A stretch of DNA of 64,000 bases from Apodospora peruviana (Eukaryota > Ascomycota > Sordariomycetes > Sordariales > Lasiosphaeriaceae), in contig JAUEDM010000003.1 in NCBI GenBank assembly GCA_033439685.1, forward strand, positions 3,564,001 through 3,628,000, read 5' to 3'. The position numbers and the translations under genes were made by a program. How positions within the stretch are numbered: the first letter of the stretch is position 1; each line of letters begins with the position of its first letter. Under the pieces are notes generated by a model, which was not told the DNA's origin, ran no database searches, and saw only the letters and a program-made list of their open reading frames with translations. Positions 1 to 11,136 of this stretch are shown here, in pieces.

Positions 1-338
1 CGTGTGCGCCATGTTGTGGCCGGCCGCGGCGGCGTCGATGCAGGGTCCGTCGAGGCCGATGTCGCGCAGACACTCTAGGGCTGCCATGTTGGTGATGTGC
101 GCCCGGGGGGTCTCGGCGCACCCCGGCGCGGCCGAGATCATGATTCCTGTGCGGCCTTTTCTGCCATCATCAGTAATTGTCTGAAGGGGGAAGTAGTGTG
201 CATGACATCCATACCATGAGATGCGAGGAAACAGGCCAGAGCAGCGCCCGCGGGGCCAGCTCCGACGATCAAGAGATCAGTCTTGATGACGTCGACGTCA
301 TCCTCGGCCACTTGTTGGGGTTTGGTCGTGAGAGTCAT
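1..338 (-). CDS. FAD-dependent aromatic-ring monooxygenase (phenol 2-monooxygenase type), N-terminal part
   Basis: Only the 5' end of the gene is present; the rest lies beyond the left edge. Exon 1 (215-338) encodes a dinucleotide-binding start, LIVGAGPAGAALACFLASHG, the GxGxxG Rossmann motif of class A flavoprotein hydroxylases. A 68-base intron (147-214, GTATGG...CACAG) rejoins the frame to exon 2 (1-146), which reads GIMISAAPGCAETPRAHITN, a segment typical of the phenol/chlorophenol hydroxylase group. The start is the ATG at 338; the frame is open a little further upstream but has no ATG there. Such enzymes hydroxylate phenolic rings with NAD(P)H and oxygen. The gene faces away from an extradiol dioxygenase 730 bases off, which suggests a shared promoter and one pathway. 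The substrate cannot be told. Confidence 0.85.
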
Positions 339-1069
339 GTTTGTGTGTTTATCGGCGAGTTGACGATGCTTGCGCAATGAAGACGGCGAGACCTTGGGTA
401 TTATTTGGGTTCATCTTTTCCATCCATCCGCGACCGGCACGTCGTGAAACAGCTGAACTGCACCGTCATCCATGACAAATGGGGACCCCAGTTCCACAAC
501 TACCGTGATGGTGTCCCGTAGTCAGGCGCAGTGTGGAACAGTGGAACCTTGAGTCCCCAAAGATCATAAGACGGGCAGGGATCGTGATCCAACCGTGCCA
601 AGCAAGCCCCCTTGGTCGCCGCACCCCCTTTCTCCATGCGGAGAAGAAAATAATAGCCCGAGAGTCTGCGGGGAAGGAAGATCACCGGTCGCTGGAATTC
701 TGGCTTCGGTCTATCTGCGCGGGTTTCGGCGTCGGGCAGATATGATGGAAGAACGATGATACTAGCTGCCCAGATGAATGTTGAGCGGTCGAACCTTATT
801 CTGTGAATCCCGGACGTTTTTCGGAGACCGACGATGCAACTGCCGGTACGCTGCTATTGTTGCATGCGTCGTCCAGGTTTGTATTTAAGCTCATCCACTA
901 CGGGCAAGTTCCACAAGTCCTGGGGCCACTTCAACTATTCCCAATTCTTCACCATCTTTTGAACATATCATCAACCCAACCCAAGCCAAATACACCTTGT
1001 TCGAGCTATACTGTGCCATACCAATCCCTACATCCATCCCCAGAAGTGAACCAAATCCGGCAATCAACC
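339..1069. promoter_or_regulatory. Divergent intergenic region between two aromatic-degradation genes
   Basis: This 731-base spacer separates the start codons of the flavin monooxygenase and the dioxygenase and must hold both promoters. A run open on the plus strand from 803 belongs to the dioxygenase frame, but its first 89 codons lack similarity to the family and I treat them as leader. No clear operator was recognised. Confidence 0.5.
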
Positions 1070-2243
1070 ATGGCCGTCGAGGAACAGCTCCCCAAGATCA
1101 AGCTGGTGCGCATCGCCCACGTCTACTACACCCACGCCGACCTCGACCAGGCCAAGCAATTCCTGTTTGATTTCGGCTTCACCGTCGCCGAAGACCGAGG
1201 CGACACCATCTTCTTCAAAGGCTACGGCACCGAACCGTTTCTCTATGTGGCGTCAAAGGGTCCGGCCAACGAATTTGGAGGTGCCGCTTTCGTCGTCGAG
1301 TCCCTCGCCGACCTCGAACTAGCCTCCAAGACCCTTCCCAACGCCACAGAGATTCAGCAGTACAAGGTCCCCGGCGGCGGCAAGCGGGTAACTTTCCGGG
1401 ATCCGGTCGACGATTTTCCGTTTCATCTTGTCTACGGCCAGACTCCGATACCAGTGTCGGCGCACCTGCCCGAGCTGGACTATAACTTCCCAGAGAACAA
1501 GCACAGGGCCGTAAACAGGACGCAGCGGTTCAAGAAAGGCCCAGCACCAATTCATAAACTTGGCCATTTCGGTTGCTGTGTGACCGATTTCGCCAAGTCA
1601 CTCGACTTTTACACGACAAGGTTCAATCTGAAGCCGAGCGACCTTGTGCATGATCCGAAGACGGGCAAGGATATTACGACGTTTTTGCATCTTGACAGGG
1701 GAATGGAGCAGGTTGATCACCATACCTTTTTCTTTTTCCAAGGTGAGTGAACTGATTGCAATTCAAAGCTGTAGGGAGGGAGGTAGATATGCTTACTATA
1801 TTCGTGTGTTGTGGTGTTTAGGACCCAAGTACCATGTGCATCATTCCAGTTTCGAGGTGCACGACTTTGATATCCAGTCTCTCGGGCATCAGTGGCTGCG
1901 AGAAAAGGGGTATGACCTTGTGTGGGGAGTTGGGAGACATGTTCTTGGCTCGCAGATTTTCGATTACTGGTAAGCAAGGACACACCGCATCTCCTCCTGA
2001 TTGTGGAAGTTATTCTCTGACATTGCTGGTTAGGTTTGATCGTTCGGGCTTTATCCTGGAGCACTATGGTAAGTTTGGCTCTGAGGTTCTCTCGTATTAT
2101 GCTTCGGAGAATCGTGTGAACTGACAGGCTTGCTAGTGGACGGTGACTTGGTTGACGAGACGACCCCGATCAGTAAATCCGCGGCTGGGCCCGACGGGTT
2201 GCACGTCTGGGGACCTCCACTACCGGCTACATTCTTGCAATGA
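1070..2243 (+). CDS. Extradiol-type dioxygenase (VOC superfamily, catechol 2,3-dioxygenase-like)
   Basis: Four exons (1070-1742, 1822-1969, 2034-2068, 2137-2243) give 320 residues. The protein has two glyoxalase-like (VOC) modules. The C-terminal module keeps a metal-ligand set: His166 (LGHFG), His231 or His232 (YHVHHSSF) and Glu283 (GFILEHY), the 2-His-1-Glu pattern of Fe(II) extradiol ring-cleaving enzymes. The ATG at 1070 sits in a good context (AACCATGG) and starts the first VOC strand shortly after, so it is preferred over the longer open frame from 803. The substrate would be a catechol or similar diol made by the divergent flavin hydroxylase. A role in ring cleavage is inferred from family and context; biphenyl-diol or metapyrocatechase-type names in databases would fit. 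Confidence 0.85.
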
Positions 2244-3016
2244 GGGTTCCGCGGTTAGAGGTATAGTTGTGTTGTAATTATCACGCATCTTTTATGTTCA
2301 CACGGTCATGTTGCAAGGATTGTTCATCTACCAAGAGTTGGGAAAGGCTGCTGTGTTTAGAGAGTCTTTTTATCATTTGTTTTGAACCTAGAGCACACAA
2401 CAACAACAAGGTATCTTTCTTCATCAATCTGGCAACCAGGGTCCCAACCAATGCATCTATCTCATTGTGGAATACCGGCGGATACATCATTCCACAATCC
2501 CCTCGAATCCACCCGAGTAAACAAACAAAGGTCCTCTACATCGAGTCGTACCTGCATGAATGCTACCTCGGTCTCAATTATCTCCATACCGTACTGCTGT
2601 TCTCGTCGGTGATGAACCCTTCGTAGTGATGATGAGCCGAACAACCTGGACTGCCAAGGGCTTGGAGACGTGACGTCACGCCCAACACAACCCCTTTTGG
2701 CGGGAGAAGACCAAATATTTACAAGGTTCCCCATCTTTGGATGGAGTCAGAATTGCAAATTTTCCCCTTGCATCAAAGCATGCGGTTTGTGGGGGGGGGG
2801 GGGAGTGGGCGGAGAAATTTGGCATGCGGGGGGACACAGAACTCGGGCTAAATCCAGCCGGATGGGACCACGGTATTGGGAGCGGAAGAAGACGATGGAG
2901 TTCATTTGTTTACATGTATATAACCAACATGACCTGATGATCGCCAATGAGATCTGCCTTCCGTTCAACATTGGTAAGCACGACTGCACGGCTGGCTGAC
3001 TTACATGTACCTCAAG
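2244..3016. other. Intergenic region with a 13-base G run
   Basis: No gene is supported here. A homopolymer of 13 G lies at 2791-2803. The region must hold the terminator of the dioxygenase and the promoter of the GH43-like gene. Short open frames on both strands show no recognisable domain. Confidence 0.5.
2791..2803. repeat. G homopolymer, 13 bases
   Basis: Uninterrupted G run between the dioxygenase and GH43-like genes. Confidence 0.95.
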
Positions 3017-4530
3017 ATGGCGCGGATAAAACATCTCTCGGCGCTCCTCCTGGCAGCAGGCCTGTCGGCGGCCAAGTACATCGTTCCCGGCGGCAGGTGG
3101 CGCGACACCGACGGCAACCTCGTCAACGCCCACGCCGGCTGCGTCACCGCCGACCGGCAGACCGGCAAGTTCTGGCTGTTTGGCGAGTACAAGGTTGAGG
3201 ACCAGGTTGAGGGCGGCGGTGTGTCCGTCTACAGCTCCGATGACCTGGCCACTTGGGAACACCACGGGCTTGCCCTCGCCCCGGTTGAGGGCCACCCTTA
3301 TATCGCCCCGTCGGCCATCATCCAGCGGCCCAAGGTCGTCTACAGCAAAGTCAGCAACGAATACCATGTAAGAAGCACACAGACTCACTCCCACCAACGA
3401 AAATACTGATCAAAACACAGATGTGGTGGCACGCCGACAACTCCACCTACGGACTCCTCCTACAAGGCTTCGCGAGGTCCCCCAACATCTCGGGGCCGTA
3501 CACCTTCGTCAGCGCCACCGCGCCGATGGGCAACTGGTCGCAGGACTTTGGCATGTTCACCGACTACAAGGACGGCCGCTCCTACGCGCTCTACTCCAAC
3601 GGCGACAGCCGCGAAGGGCGGGACGTCTATCTGGCCGCCTACGACGCCGACACCACTGCTCTCGAGTCCATCGTCCACCGCTGGGACAAGTACGACCTCG
3701 AAGCGCCCGCCATCGTCCAGACAGACAAGTCCTACTACGCCCTCATGTCGCACAAGACCGGGTACCGCCCCAACAACGTCGTCGCGTTCCGAGCCGACTC
3801 GCTGTCCGGGCCCTGGTCGCAGCCGTTCATGGTTGCACCGCTCAACACGCGCACGTTCTCTTCCCAGTCTGGATTCGTGCTGCGGATCGAAGGGACCAAG
3901 AAGACGACGAATTTGTATCTAGGCGACCAGTGGGACAGCAACTCGCTCTGGGAAAGCAGGTACATCTGGCTGCCCATCGACATTGACGAGCGCAAAAAGT
4001 CGTTGGAGGTCGTCTGGAGCGATGTGTATGACTTGAACGTCAAGACGGGCGAGTGGGCACCAGTCAAGGGCACCACGTATCTTGCCAAGGACGCAAAGAC
4101 GAAGGGAGACGCGTTCAAGCAGGAGGCCAACTTTGCCAGCGGGGGTGTTATCGTCACGGGGGTCTATGGCAACGACTCGACGGTTACGTTTGAGGGGGTT
4201 CAGGGGTCGGGCAAACCGCAGTGGGTGTCGTTTTATTACCAGAACACGGATGACATGGGCTTTGGGGACCAGCCGGGCGGTACTCCTGATAGAATCGGTG
4301 GCAGCTGGCAGCTGAGGAGGATTGCCAGTGTCGTGGTGAATGGGAAGACTCGGGAGGTCGAGTCCTTGTATCAAAGGGATACTCACAAGGGAATTATCCT
4401 GTCGACCCCGTTGTTGTTGACGCTGGACAACGGCAGGAAGAATACGATCACGGTTGGCGGGCTGTGGAATGGGTTTGATCACAAGGGTGGTGATTTGGAT
4501 CGGATTGTGGTGTACCCGGCTGAGAAGTGA
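3017..4530 (+). CDS. Secreted glycoside hydrolase family 43-like enzyme (exo-1,3-galactanase type) with C-terminal CBM35-like domain
   Basis: Two exons (3017-3367, 3421-4530) give 486 residues. Residues 1-19 form a signal peptide. The five-bladed propeller of GH43 is indicated by DGNLVNAHAGC (near 32-42), QRPKVVYS, SQDFGMFTDYKDG and LEAPAIVQ; the last carries the Glu expected as general acid. Motif wording is closest to the galactan-active subfamilies (GH43_24/34) rather than the arabinan/xylan ones. The last 150 residues look like a beta-sandwich carbohydrate-binding module of the CBM35 kind. The ATG at 3017 is chosen because it begins the signal peptide directly; an in-frame ATG at 3005 would add four residues. 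Role: release of galactose from arabinogalactan side chains outside the cell (inferred from family). Confidence 0.85.
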
Positions 4531-6848
4531 GTGTTGACACGAAGTGAGTGTTGACACGAAGTAAATGAGAAATGAGCGGCTGTATATATTACGGTATTTT
4601 GATGTTGATACAAAGAGTAATAAGGGTATTGTTTGGAGCGGATTGCTTCAGTACGGAGTACTATGGTTTATAAGGTCCGGGCTAGGTTAATTCGTGTTTC
4701 TCACCCTGCTCTAATATACATTTGAAGTCAATCTTTACACTCTCACCTCCCGTTAGTTTTTTCTATTCCAGTGGTCGTCGGCTCAGGGACGACGCTTTCA
4801 TAGTTGGCCGTCCACACCAACCACTCGATCTACATGCTGTGGAACCAGACTCGCATCAGTGCCATTCTTCTGCAAGGTCAGGAGGCGCCCGCGGCAAAGA
4901 ACGGACTCCCGGAGAAATTGGCGAGAAACGGACCGCCGGAGCAACTCGAAGCCAAGCCGTAAGCTCCGGTCCGTCCACCAAAATGGGGAAGCAAAACAGT
5001 GAGGCCTCAGCACAGCATTTTGAAGAAGAGAGCGGAAACGAGTTTTATAAGTCACGGCCGTTGGAATCCAACAGAGAGAAACGACAACGGCATGGATACC
5101 GCAAACGGAGACGGAAGACAGGACACAGGATGGTGGCCCGGAATCCAGGTTCATTTGACGATGGTACGGTAACATGCAACCCAGAAAGGGCCGTCCATGT
5201 GGATACGACGCCAGAAGTCGGGACCATGCAGAGAGGGACTGGAGTTTAGCCAATTCGAAGAGAACCGTGCAGCTTCCCATCGGATTCCAAATCCCGGCAT
5301 TGACCCGGTTTATGGTCGTCTTTTACGACTGCTACTCTACCAGCCGTGGACTTTACCAAAGAAATGTCGGGACTACATTATCAAGATACTAGTAACGACA
5401 AACGCTGGTCGGACTTATGGTTGCTTTCAATTATATAGCGCTCTGGGTAACATGGTCTTGCTGATAACCTGATCCACAATTTGAAGCTGATCAATTGGAA
5501 CTCAATGTCCTCATTCTGCCAAACCCCCAACCCCGAGTCTGAAGCAACCTGGCCACCATAAACGGCCAGCTGAACGCAGCCTCCAGGTTTTTCCAGACTG
5601 TTGGTATCAGTTCTTCCAGACGACTTCTTTTTCTTCATCGGTCCTATATTTACCAGTTTAGGTTGCTTCACATGTCCACGTTGGGACGACACGTTTGTCG
5701 GGGTCAGTGCCGCAAGGGCCACTCACGCGCATCGGTTTTAGGGGGGGAAAAGGTAAGAAAATCAGAACCTTATAGGCTCACCGGTGGTGCGGTTCCGGCC
5801 GCGCTGGGGTGCTGCGCCGCCTCACTGCACCGCAGCCGTTGCACAGAGATGCCGGCCCGACCCCTAGACCCTTTTTTCTACCAACTGCCATTGGAAGGGA
5901 AGGGGATATAGATCCGCCCTATATCGCCATAACAGGCACTGTTTAAGCGCCGACCCGGCAGTTGGGGGCTGCAAAAATAGAACGCCGTTAAGGAGAAATT
6001 TGGTTAAGCGAGTTCCTGCATTGCATCTTTGCACATTCAACGCTGGGCGAGTGTAACCACATCTCTTTTAGCGTATCTTGTTTCTATTTCCTCGTCCTTT
6101 TGTTTCCTGTTCTTTCTTCCATGCATTCGATAGTTTTCTCTCCACGCCTTGCGAACACCACCCACCTACATCAGGCATCTGATTCTGGACAAGAGGCAAG
6201 AAATATGAAATCATGGAAACATGGAGGTTTTGGGGGCTGCCTAACTGCAATGTAACCCAGTACCGTCCGATCTGCGATTTTAACCGGCTTGGAACCAAAG
6301 GTCATCTATAATTAAATGCAGCAAACTTCCCGTCTCTTTCTCTTCAACGACCACCGGGACCTAAAGGTACCGGCCCACGGTACTTGCCTTATTTATCCCC
6401 CAAATACTAGGTAGGTACCAACGCTAATTATCAGCTGTTGACGCAAATTGTGGCACAGTCGTATACTTGGAGACATTGGTTCTCCTTGGCTCCTCAATTG
6501 GCTGCCGTATGTCCGGGCCTAGATCGCACTTGTCCCTCGCATGGTCCATGGACTATCATATTAGACTGGTCGTAGTATCTACCACTGCCTTACTTCACTC
6601 AAGGATCGCCCATGGAGGCTAGAATAATATAACAAACCTAGCCCCAGGGAAAAGGGATCTGCCTTGTTCGGTTTTCTGTCAACCAAAAAGTCCCGGCATT
6701 TCAGAGAATCTGCCTTGCCATCCTGTGTGCGGGAAGGAAGACTGACATACGCACTCTATATCCCCACAGCCCTTCCCTTGGGAATCCTTCCCATTCCCTC
6801 GGAAGCTCCACCATCATCACACATAATCATCGTTGATCAGTCATCACG
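4531..6848. other. Long intergenic region, 2.3 kb
   Basis: No gene is supported. A 17-base unit (GAGTGTTGACACGAAGT) is duplicated in tandem at the start (about 4530-4562). The nonamer TACGGAGTA occurs at 4652 and CTAGGTAGGTAC near 6408, both motifs seen elsewhere in this window. An open frame at 4722-5249 has no domain, no plausible start context and low-complexity charge, so it is not called. Confidence 0.5.
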
Positions 6849-8504
6849 ATGGTAGACTTCAACGGCGGGGCCATCTTCTCGCAGGGCGTCATCATCGACC
6901 TCGATGCCGCCCTCGTTCGGGTCTGGCTGCGTGTCTACTTCACCGCGCTGCTGATCGCCATCGGCCTGCTGGGCACCAAAATATGCCTCCTCCGGCCACA
7001 GCTTATCCTGCTACGGAACGGCCGCGTGCCGATCCTTCTGACCACCGGCTGGCTCTCCGCCGTCGACGCCATCCAGACGATGTGGCTCACGCGATCCAAC
7101 CCGCTCGGCCTGATGGGTCTCGTCATGATCCTCGCCGGCGTCATCATGACCGTCTCTGACCTCGCCACATCCGGTCTTGTCACGACAGTGAATCTCCCCG
7201 GCCGCTGTCCCGTCAACACGTCCTCCGTCTTCTACGTGGTGCCCACCGCACCCTCGTTCGACGAGATGGTCGCGACGCACCCGGCGTCAGCACAAGCGTA
7301 CGACATCCGCCGCTCGCACGAGGCCAACATGCGCAATGACGGCGTGCCCGGTCTGTACCGCGTCATCGACCCGGACCCGCGCTTCCGCGCGTCGGAGGAC
7401 GACATCTACGGCTCGTGGCGGTGCAAGGACATGGAGGTTCTGTCCGTCTTCGCGCCGGACAACACGACCGTCAACGTGACCGACCACCTCTTCGAGCGCG
7501 GCCTCATGTACACCAACAGCAGCAACGCCATCTACTCGTGGTATTATGTGATTGACGGCAACTACGAAAAGGACATGGCCATCTGGACGTCCAACGACAT
7601 CCAGTGGCCCGACACCGAAGGCGTCCTACCGGACCGCAAGCCGTGGGACTTTATGATCGCCATCCAGGAGGGCTCAAAACCGGGCGACGACATCCGCATG
7701 CACAACTACCACTGCGCACTTGAAACCCAGAAACCGCACGAGCTCGACTGGATTTTTAATTCCACTCATGACGCCTTCCAGGCGCTCGTCAACTGGGCCA
7801 ACGCCGTCGTCATCCATCGGTACAGCAACAACTTCACGTCCGTGTGGATGGTAGACAGCCCGATCCCGACTCTCGAAGAGGCGTTCAACTCGGCGTTTAT
7901 GAGTCTCGGCGCGATGCACGGCGAGAACAACCGCCGCCCGGACGGGTCTGCCATCTTTGCGGAGGAACAGATGACCAAGGGCTGCTTGCTGCCGAAAGCC
8001 CACGTCCCCTGGCCGGTCATGCTGCTCTTCATCCTTGTCGGGCTGATCCTCTTCTGGTTCGTGGCGCATTGTTTGTTGTTGATGATCCAGATCCGCCACG
8101 CACAACACCAGAATGCCGTGTCAGCATCATCGCTGGAGAATGGACAAGGACATGGGCAAGGGTACGGACAGATGCCCATCTCGCCGCCCGTGGGCTTCAT
8201 GTCCTGGCTCAAACACGCCGTGCACAAGGACGGCCGCAAGAACGGTGACCCTAGGGAGGCGGTGCACACGCGCACGCTGCAGCACTGGCACCTGAAATAC
8301 CACGACGGGGTCGCGCTGGTGGCGGAGACGGAACCTGAACTATTAGACAGGAAGGATGGGCGGGCTGGGACGTGGTCGTCCATCTCGCGCATCTCGTCGT
8401 GGAAGAAGACCGGTTCGACAACAAAAATCACGACCAAGGAGATTGCTGTGTCGTCGGATGACAAGTCGGATATGACAAAATCTGACTCGAACTTGTCGCG
8501 CTAA
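6849..8504 (+). CDS. Fungal multi-pass membrane protein, unknown function
   Basis: One exon, 551 residues. Hydrophobic segments lie near residues 25-47, 61-80 and 87-104, then a long lumenal or extracellular part (about 113-386) with many N-glycosylation sequons (NTS, NTT, NVT, NSS, NST, NFT), then a strong membrane segment near 389-416. The C-terminal 135 residues are basic and Ser/Lys-rich and probably cytosolic. I do not recognise the family; the layout is that of a plasma-membrane or secretory-pathway protein. The start ATG has the context CACGATGG and begins just before the first membrane segment. Codon choice is strongly GC-ending, as in the conserved genes here, so it is very likely a real expressed gene. 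Confidence 0.8.
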   Translation: MVDFNGGAIFSQGVIIDLDAALVRVWLRVYFTALLIAIGLLGTKICLLRPQLILLRNGRVPILLTTGWLSAVDAIQTMWLTRSNPLGLMGLVMILAGVIMTVSDLATSGLVTTVNLPGRCPVNTSSVFYVVPTAPSFDEMVATHPASAQAYDIRRSHEANMRNDGVPGLYRVIDPDPRFRASEDDIYGSWRCKDMEVLSVFAPDNTTVNVTDHLFERGLMYTNSSNAIYSWYYVIDGNYEKDMAIWTSNDIQWPDTEGVLPDRKPWDFMIAIQEGSKPGDDIRMHNYHCALETQKPHELDWIFNSTHDAFQALVNWANAVVIHRYSNNFTSVWMVDSPIPTLEEAFNSAFMSLGAMHGENNRRPDGSAIFAEEQMTKGCLLPKAHVPWPVMLLFILVGLILFWFVAHCLLLMIQIRHAQHQNAVSASSLENGQGHGQGYGQMPISPPVGFMSWLKHAVHKDGRKNGDPREAVHTRTLQHWHLKYHDGVALVAETEPELLDRKDGRAGTWSSISRISSWKKTGSTTKITTKEIAVSSDDKSDMTKSDSNLSR

Positions 8505-8926
8505 TGGGCATGGATGCGGCGTTCTTGATTTTACTTGCTTTCTCTCCAAGGGCATTCATTCAGCGATGATTTTTGGGTTGGCGTCAAAAAGGAGGACCAC
8601 CATTATGCATGGTACCTGAGTGTAAAGGATATCTGTATAAGATAGATGATGTGAGCGCCAAATGATAGTGTATAATGATACAATGGATGATGGACGCAAA
8701 ACCCAAGACATAAACATAATGCCACCCACCAATGCTCGCTCGCTCATAAGATTTTGCCCAACCCGGCTCCCCAAATGCTAGTATTTTTTGAAACACCGTT
8801 TCATTCCCCGGACCACATGTCGCCATTCATCATTATTCAAACCTATGGTTGCTTCACCACAATAAGGGGAAAGATCATAAGAAGAGAAACGCCCAATATT
8901 GCTGTCCTGCTCAGTCGCAGTCAACC
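8505..8926. other. Convergent 3' intergenic region
   Basis: The membrane-protein gene and the methyltransferase gene end towards each other here. The stretch holds their 3' untranslated regions and terminators. No further gene was seen. Confidence 0.5.
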
Positions 8927-10285
8927 TCATTCTGACGTCGTGTTTGGCTTTCGTCCATATACATAATAACTAAAGACAACAATACATGGTTAGTATCTCT
9001 CTCAGCCCAAAATAAAGTCTGCGGCACGGAACACAGAAGAAACTCACAAAGGCACCCAGCTATGCATCCCCCGATCAGCCACCTCCTGCCTCGCCTTGGC
9101 CAGCAAAACCTGGAAATACACCGGATCGCCCCCGAGAATATCCGTGTACCCCCTCGCAAACACATTGGCAATACCCTCGCGAAAATGCTCCAGCTCAAAC
9201 GCACCGATCCGTTTGAGCCTCGGATCCTTAGGCCACGGATTCGTCGGGATCTTGTAGACCCTCTCCACAACGTCCTCAAAACCGGCCTCCTGGAGGTACC
9301 GTTTCCAGTTCATGGGTTCCTTGCCTGACGCGCCGACGCGCTCCGACATATCAAAGTAGATCTTGCCCATCTCGACGTAGGCCGATTGCTCGGGTAGCGT
9401 GCCGTCGTCAGACCGAAAATCGGGCACCGAGCCAGACAGCTGCAGGTACGCGCCCGGTTTCAGATGATTATACGACTGCCGGATGAGGCGCCCCCAGTCG
9501 CGGATGGCCATGACCAGCTCGCGGCCATGAATAAAATCGAAGTGGTTGCGCGGGTAGAGCCAGTCTTTTTCTACGTCGTCGATCTATTCCACAAAGGTCA
9601 GTAGGTTCGTCATGGCTTGCTTGCGCGCAACGAGGAAAAAAATTACCTCAAAGTGTAGGTTTGGCGGTATCATGGACGGTTGGACGGGCGCAAGGTCGAC
9701 CCCTACCACCGCGGCCGAGGGATACGTGTCGGCGACGTCCATGGCCCAGATGCCTGACCCAGTACCGAGGTCGAGGATATTCTGCGGGCTGTCGGCGATC
9801 GGAGCCAGAAACAGCCTGTTTTCCAGCAAGAGGGTGAACTTGCAGTGCTGTAGATCGTTTCGGTCGAGCTCGGCGTCGTCAATCGGTAACCAGGCCTTGT
9901 GCATGCCGTAAGCGGCATATATGCGCCCATTCTCCTCGATTCCCCGGCGGATGTCAGACGCGATCGACGTCAGATAGCTTGTGGAAGTGGAATTTGCGTA
10001 GCCGTCTTCGTCGTCGTCACTGAATACGTCGGCTTCGATGTCGACCACCGTTGACGGCGCGCTGCTGCTGGAGGATGCGGTGCCGTCGCCCATGGACTGC
10101 GCGGCGGCCGCGACTTTTACAACGGGTTGTGGTTGTTGTTCCTGGTCCTCTTCCTCGGGTCGTCCAGGCGATCGCGCCGGAGACTGTTGCGCTTCCGCTG
10201 GTGTCGCTTTGGAAGGGGAGTTGGCTTCTGTCGGCGTCGGTGGCGTCCGTTGACCCGAGGTCGCCTTTGGTTTGCTGTCCCCCAT
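8927..10285 (-). CDS. LaeA-like SAM-dependent methyltransferase
   Basis: Three exons (9647-10285, 9048-9583, 8927-8969) give 405 residues. The first 100 residues are low-complexity (Pro, Ser, Gln, Glu) and likely disordered. Motif I of class I methyltransferases is at 170-178 (ILDLGTGSG), followed by the acidic strand end GVDLAP. The family ending PFY-V-YG is recovered only by splicing a second intron (8970-9047) that has a perfect TACTAAC branch point; reading through gives a false stop after VPL. Relatives include LaeA and the many LaeA-like (Methyltransf_23) proteins, which influence secondary metabolism and development; the actual substrate is unknown. This copy is one of the many paralogues and need not be the global regulator itself. 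Confidence 0.88.
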
Positions 10286-11136
10286 CTTCGAATTCGGGTT
10301 TCAGGTCCTTAATTCCAGTCTATGTCGGTGATTAGCAATTGAAGAACAAAGAGGTTGCGATTTTGGACGATAAGACAACCGAAGCGCTTACAGTACGGGC
10401 GTGCACCACCTGTATACGATCCTACAGCGTGGAATCATCATCCTTTCACCTCCAACCGAGCCGTCCGTGTGAGCTTTTCCCTCCACACTTGGGCATATTT
10501 TAGCCCACCCATTCTCAGTTGGGGCATCTGGCCATCTGCTCTTGCGGAGTGAGCTAGATGATCGGCTCCTCTCACAATTGGTTGGGGGGTCTCTGGAGGT
10601 TGCGACACTAAATCAGCACCCACATGGTCTGGACAGTGGTTGGCCAGTCCGGCCAATTCCAAGACTCTGAGATGCTCGGCGAAGTGGGCGAGGCTGGGCC
10701 GCCGCCGCCGTCTCGCAATCGGGAAGACGGGACTGTCCCGAGGGTTTTGACGTTTTTTCTGATTCCATGGTGTCTGGTGTGTGTTCGTCCTACGACATTT
10801 TTTGTTTTCGATTGACAAATTATACTCCGTACTAGATGCCAGAATTAAAGAGGTCAAGGATGCTGGTGGAAAAGATGGAAAGTGGGGGAGGCTCTCCTGC
10901 ATGTTCATTCCTTCCCCAAACACCTCACACCTCGACCCATGGACATGGAGTCGGAGTCGGAGAGTCTAGCACTCTTCGGGGTTTAGTGAGCGGACACACA
11001 AATGGATCCATTGATTCCCGTCCATCCCATCGCGCGATTGTTGGCTCCGGGCTCAATGCTTTACCCGTATCTACAGAGACAGTGCACTAGCACTCAGCAT
11101 TGATCACCAAGCAACTCGATCCGATATCTACAGACC
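10286..11136. promoter_or_regulatory. Divergent intergenic region between two methyltransferase genes
   Basis: This 851-base region separates the start codons of the LaeA-like gene (minus strand) and the O-methyltransferase (plus strand). The nonamer TACTCCGTA occurs at 10823. No gene is supported. Confidence 0.5.

Noticed and set aside
803..1069. N-terminal extension of the dioxygenase frame by 89 codons
   Set aside because: Composition is unlike the rest, and the ATG at 1070 has a strong context and starts the domain.
4722..5249. A 175-codon open frame
   Set aside because: No recognisable domain, weak start context and no intron logic; the reverse strand is equally open.
9044..9050. Stop codon of the LaeA-like gene after VPL
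   Set aside because: A GTGAGT donor overlaps it; splicing to the acceptor at 8970 restores the conserved family ending.
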